A stretch of DNA of 64,000 nucleotides, from the NCBI GenBank assembly GCA_013141055.1, contig JABFRS010000001.1, positions 806,001 to 870,000 of the forward strand, in the 5' to 3' direction. Both the position numbers and the translations under genes were made by a program. Under the pieces are notes generated by a model, which did no database searches, was not told the origin of the DNA, and saw nothing but the letters and a program-made list of their open reading frames with translations. This document shows, one piece after another, positions 61,522 through 64,000 of this stretch (position 1 is its first letter; each line of letters starts with the position of its first letter). This DNA is from Cyclobacteriaceae bacterium (GTDB lineage: Bacteria > Bacteroidota > Bacteroidia > Cytophagales > Cyclobacteriaceae).

Positions 61522-62085
61522 TTAGTAACGGATCGTGCGAATGTTGCCAGTGTTATCTGCAATTTCAAAAGTAGGCACGCCAGTGATGTTCTTCAGGTTG
61601 TAAACCATTCCGAAGTTTCCATCAATCGTTCTGTAGTCTGTGTGTACAAGGTTATTTGCACCATCATAGATACGAACGCTGATTTCTTCCTGACCGCTGT
61701 TAGCAACTGTCAGAAGATACTTAGGGCAGTTAGCCATTTTAGAAACCTGTACATTCTTAACTTTTGTAGCTTTAGAATACACAACGGTTTGAGCTTCTGT
61801 TCCCTTTTGGTCAGCAATCTCAATCGTATAAGTTCCTTGCTCCATACCAGCAAAGTTAACGCTACGAATAAAACCGTTTACATTCTTGGTAGTTTCAGCA
61901 AAAACAACTTCAGCTTCCTGATTGAAGATTGTCATCTTTACTTTTCCTACTGTTTCACCTTCATAGATTACCTTGAAGGTACCGTTGGTCTTCTGACCAA
62001 TCACTGCAATGCGTGGACCAGGTCCAGAGAATGCCGCTGTACTTACCAGTACAATCATGGCTGCGAGGAATAATTTTGCTTTCAT
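61522..62085 (-). CDS. Secreted beta-sandwich-like hypothetical protein (paralogue 1)
   Basis: 187-residue exported protein. The signal peptide ends AAFS (about residue 20). The mature part is two beta-rich units, with the signature NGFIRSVNFAGMEQGTYTIEI and later IDGNFGMVYNLKNITGVPTFEI. The same layout occurs in the neighbouring protein at 62416. It resembles the C-terminal secretion or Ig-like domains common in Bacteroidota but no family is assigned. Function unknown. Confidence 0.75.
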   Translation of the reverse strand: MKAKLFLAAMIVLVSTAAFSGPGPRIAVIGQKTNGTFKVIYEGETVGKVKMTIFNQEAEVVFAETTKNVNGFIRSVNFAGMEQGTYTIEIADQKGTEAQTVVYSKATKVKNVQVSKMANCPKYLLTVANSGQEEISVRIYDGANNLVHTDYRTIDGNFGMVYNLKNITGVPTFEIADNTGNIRTIRY

Positions 62086-62415
62086 AATGTTAGTTATTTT
62101 TTTTCTTGTTGAACTATGATGTAAATGTACGGGTGGGTATGACGCATGATCGTTTGCTGTAAGAAAACTTGATTTTTAATTTGAAAAATCGTTTGCGGCT
62201 TGTGATTCATTAGTCTAGTAAGCAAATGGAGATAAAAATGCGCTTACGACTCTGATTTATTGAAACACAAAAATTCTGACACAGTAATCGATTGCGGTCC
62301 AAGTATACTTTTATGCCTTTAATGATAATAAAGGCTGAGGTACTGATAAAAAAGAAGTCGCCCTGACTTTCGTCAGAGCGACTCTCAAAAAATGATACTC
62401 TATATTATTATAATG
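62086..62415. other. Intergenic region between the two secreted proteins
   Basis: About 330 bp with the terminator at 62357 and the AT-rich upstream region of the 61522 gene. No gene, repeat or RNA seen otherwise. Confidence 0.6.
62357..62382 (-). terminator. Rho-independent terminator of the second secreted protein gene
   Basis: GTCGC-C-CTGAC and GTCAG-A-GCGAC arms around TTTC, followed on the minus strand by CTTCTTTTTT. Confidence 0.88.
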
Positions 62416-62991
62416 TTACTTCACGATAGTGGCTGCAACACCTTTTCTATCCATTACTTCAAAAGATACTGGTCCCTGGATGTCTTTCAGATCAAACAAT
62501 CTTGCCACATCACCAGAAACTGCCGTTGGCTCAGAGTAGATCTTTTCACCTTTATCATTAAAGATGCTTAAATCAAACTTTTCAGCTCCCTGACCCGCCA
62601 GTGTGAAAAGGAATTTGCCATCCTTTAAAGAAACAACGTGAGCAAGCTTTTGAATTTTACCCGTTCTATACTCAACTGTTTCCGTCAACCAATTTGAGCC
62701 ATTGTCAAGCTTGATCGTGTATGTGCCTTCCGCCAGATTGGCAAAGTTATAGGGACGAATAAATCCATTTGACATTTTGATCACTTCAGAAAAAACGACT
62801 TTGTCATCTGAGTTAATAATCTCCACCTTCACATCAGATGCTTCTTCTGAACGGTAGAATAATTTATAAGATGATTCTGAGTTGCGAATAACTGCGATTC
62901 CGGAAGTTGTCTTGGGTGTATCGTTCCTTCTTGCTGCAAATGTGAGTGAGCTAACCAAAATGCCCAACATCAACAAACTAACTTTTTTCAT
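62416..62991 (-). CDS. Secreted beta-sandwich-like hypothetical protein (paralogue 2)
   Basis: 191-residue exported protein starting at the ATG of MKKVSLLMLGILVSSLTFAA; the open frame extends 29 residues upstream but lacks a leader there. The mature sequence mirrors the 61522 product: SSYKLFYRSEEASDVKVEIINSDDKVVF, NGFIRPYNFANLAEGTYTIKL, then LFDLKDIQGPVSFEVMD. The two are tandem paralogues, each with its own terminator, so they are transcribed separately. Function unknown. Confidence 0.78.
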   Translation of the reverse strand: MKKVSLLMLGILVSSLTFAARRNDTPKTTSGIAVIRNSESSYKLFYRSEEASDVKVEIINSDDKVVFSEVIKMSNGFIRPYNFANLAEGTYTIKLDNGSNWLTETVEYRTGKIQKLAHVVSLKDGKFLFTLAGQGAEKFDLSIFNDKGEKIYSEPTAVSGDVARLFDLKDIQGPVSFEVMDRKGVAATIVK

Positions 62992-63172
62992 AACAGGGGT
63001 GTTTAATTGTTTTTGGTTATCAGACGAGGGGCATGTTTTAAATGTTGCAGCGTGATTGTTAATTATTCCTAAATGCAACCAAAATCATACTTTAAATGAT
63101 TTAAACATCGAAAGTATTTTAATGACATTTCTGCCATTAAAGTATTTTGAAAATATTTGATTAAAACAGAAA

Positions 63173-63760
63173 CTAATTCAGATGAAATACGTCCTTAGCC
63201 TTCTCCGCTTGTGTTAGAAGATGCTTTTGGAATCTGAGGCGTGAGGTGAGGAAAACCTCTCTTTTATCTTCTTCTGAGGTTACAAATTTCAGCTTATCTT
63301 CAAGATCAAGACTAAGTTCATTTGCTATGTGATAAATGGAACATGGCGATGGAAGCTTATTGATCTTCAACAAACGCATGAATTCCTCAAACTCTTTTTG
63401 AATTTTTGTCCCGGCAGGATCCTGAAGATCAACTTCCCAGAAATTCACATCACCACCTGGATAGAGTTTATCTTTAAAAGTTCTAAATAGTGTATCCATT
63501 TGGAACAGGTCCTGACATTTCACAATAATGTCAGATTCACCACTATCATATCGTTTGATAACACTTTCAAGCTTTACGAGCGAACCAAGCTTAGTGGTAT
63601 TAAGAGTATGATTGAAATAGATTCCAAAGGAGATGTCCCTCTCCTCAGCATCCTTCAATAGTTGTCGATACCTTGGCTCAAAAATGTGCAGCGGAACCAT
63701 TTCCCCCGGAAGGGGAAAAATAGTAAGGGGAAACATTGGTATCCTGATGGGTACAGACAT
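63173..63760 (-). CDS. LON peptidase substrate-binding domain protein
   Basis: 195-residue protein made only of the LON N-terminal domain. IPMFPLTIFPLPGEMVPLHIFEPRYRQLLKDA (here as two blocks, IPMFPLTIFPLPGE and VPLHIFEPRYRQLL) is the diagnostic start, and DISFGIYFNH and the helical C-terminal half follow. There is no ATPase or protease domain. Stand-alone LON-N proteins are widespread and may bind misfolded proteins; no role is proven. The apt gene ends 37 bp before its start, on the same strand. Confidence 0.9.
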   Translation of the reverse strand: MSVPIRIPMFPLTIFPLPGEMVPLHIFEPRYRQLLKDAEERDISFGIYFNHTLNTTKLGSLVKLESVIKRYDSGESDIIVKCQDLFQMDTLFRTFKDKLYPGGDVNFWEVDLQDPAGTKIQKEFEEFMRLLKINKLPSPCSIYHIANELSLDLEDKLKFVTSEEDKREVFLTSRLRFQKHLLTQAEKAKDVFHLN

Positions 63761-63797
63761 GCTTGAATAACAACGAATGTATGTTAAAGTTATCCGA

Positions 63798-64000
63798 TTA
63801 AAACCGTACTAAATAATGCGGCTCAACGTCAAACTGTTCTGAAAGCTTCTTTTCTCCCGGTAAAAAAGACAAATTGATCAAAAACGAATACCCGGCTACC
63901 ACTCCACCAATCTTCTTTACCAGATCTCCTGCCGCGGCAGCAGTTCCTCCTGTTGCCAGAAGATCATCATGGATAACAACGCGTGATCCTTTCGGAAAAG
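63798..64000 (-). CDS. apt: Adenine phosphoribosyltransferase (N-terminus outside window)
   Basis: C-terminal 66 residues of adenine phosphoribosyltransferase, which makes AMP from adenine and PRPP in purine salvage. The PRPP-binding motif [18 protein letters not shown] is intact, preceded by PKGSRV and followed by [18 protein letters not shown] and the typical ending near [12 protein letters not shown]. The gene enters from the right edge. It lies upstream of the LON-N gene on the same strand and may be co-transcribed with it. Confidence 0.92.
   Translation of the reverse strand, partial: FPKGSRVVIHDDLLATGGTAAAAGDLVKKIGGVVAGYSFLINLSFLPGEKKLSEQFDVEPHYLVRF

Overview
The window looks like a chromosomal segment of a Bacteroidota bacterium, probably of the Cytophagales type. 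The evidence is the gene content (FtsX-type 800-residue ABC permeases, DUF2911 and PepSY-like secreted proteins, a fused isobutyryl-CoA mutase, a DGPF/ECF42-like pair), exact copies of the Bacteroidota -7 element TAnnTTTG shortly before many start codons, and the scarcity of strong Shine-Dalgarno sequences. The genus cannot be fixed from sequence alone.

Layout. 0-5 kb: the end of a RhlE-like RNA helicase, then a leftward trio (circularly permuted ATP-grasp, alpha-E, transglutaminase-like) and a GNAT acetyltransferase. 5.7-12.2 kb: a heavy-metal RND efflux operon (outer membrane factor, lipoprotein adaptor, DUF190 PII-like protein, CzcA/CusA-type pump, LuxR-type response regulator). 12.3-19.4 kb: an ECF sigma factor, a Usp-like protein, a D15-type barrel, a CHASE3 histidine kinase, a PepSY-like protein, an ankyrin protein and a phosphoesterase. 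19.4-24.2 kb: a repeat-rich zone around an ABC permease and a VOC protein.

24.3-31.7 kb is a visibly AT-richer island. It holds a HicA-like small protein with a long HicB-like partner, a 1455-residue protein that joins a PD-(D/E)xK nuclease domain to a STAND/NACHT-like P-loop NTPase (the architecture of Avs-type antiviral sensors), a 65-residue protein just upstream in the same operon, and a divergently transcribed membrane protein. Related copies of a ~90-bp intergenic repeat lie in the same orientation on both sides. This is the best candidate for an undescribed system.

31.7-39 kb: more repeats, a secreted protein, an NtrC/NtrB-type two-component pair, acyl carrier protein, a YopX-like protein, a lipid kinase and a DUF2911/TPR protein. 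39-48.7 kb: DinB-like protein, SUI1/YciH, DnaJ-domain membrane protein, tandem Usp, the DGPF/ECF42-like pair, an UPF1-like helicase overlapping a SMUG2-like DNA glycosylase, and HrpB. 48.8-57.8 kb: an FtsX-type permease, an MsbA-like ABC exporter, a leftward group of exported enzymes (class V aminotransferase with a twin-arginine leader, a hypothetical protein, a lipoprotein hydrolase, a lipoprotein phospholipase D) and a SET protein. 58-64 kb: fused isobutyryl-CoA mutase, two paralogous secreted proteins, a LON-N protein and the end of adenine phosphoribosyltransferase.

At least five families of short dispersed hairpin repeats fill the intergenic spaces at 19.4-20.6, 23.2-23.6, 31.7-33.0 and 36.7 kb, together with an 11-copy tandem array of an 11-bp unit and a 223-bp element with perfect 20-bp terminal inverted repeats.
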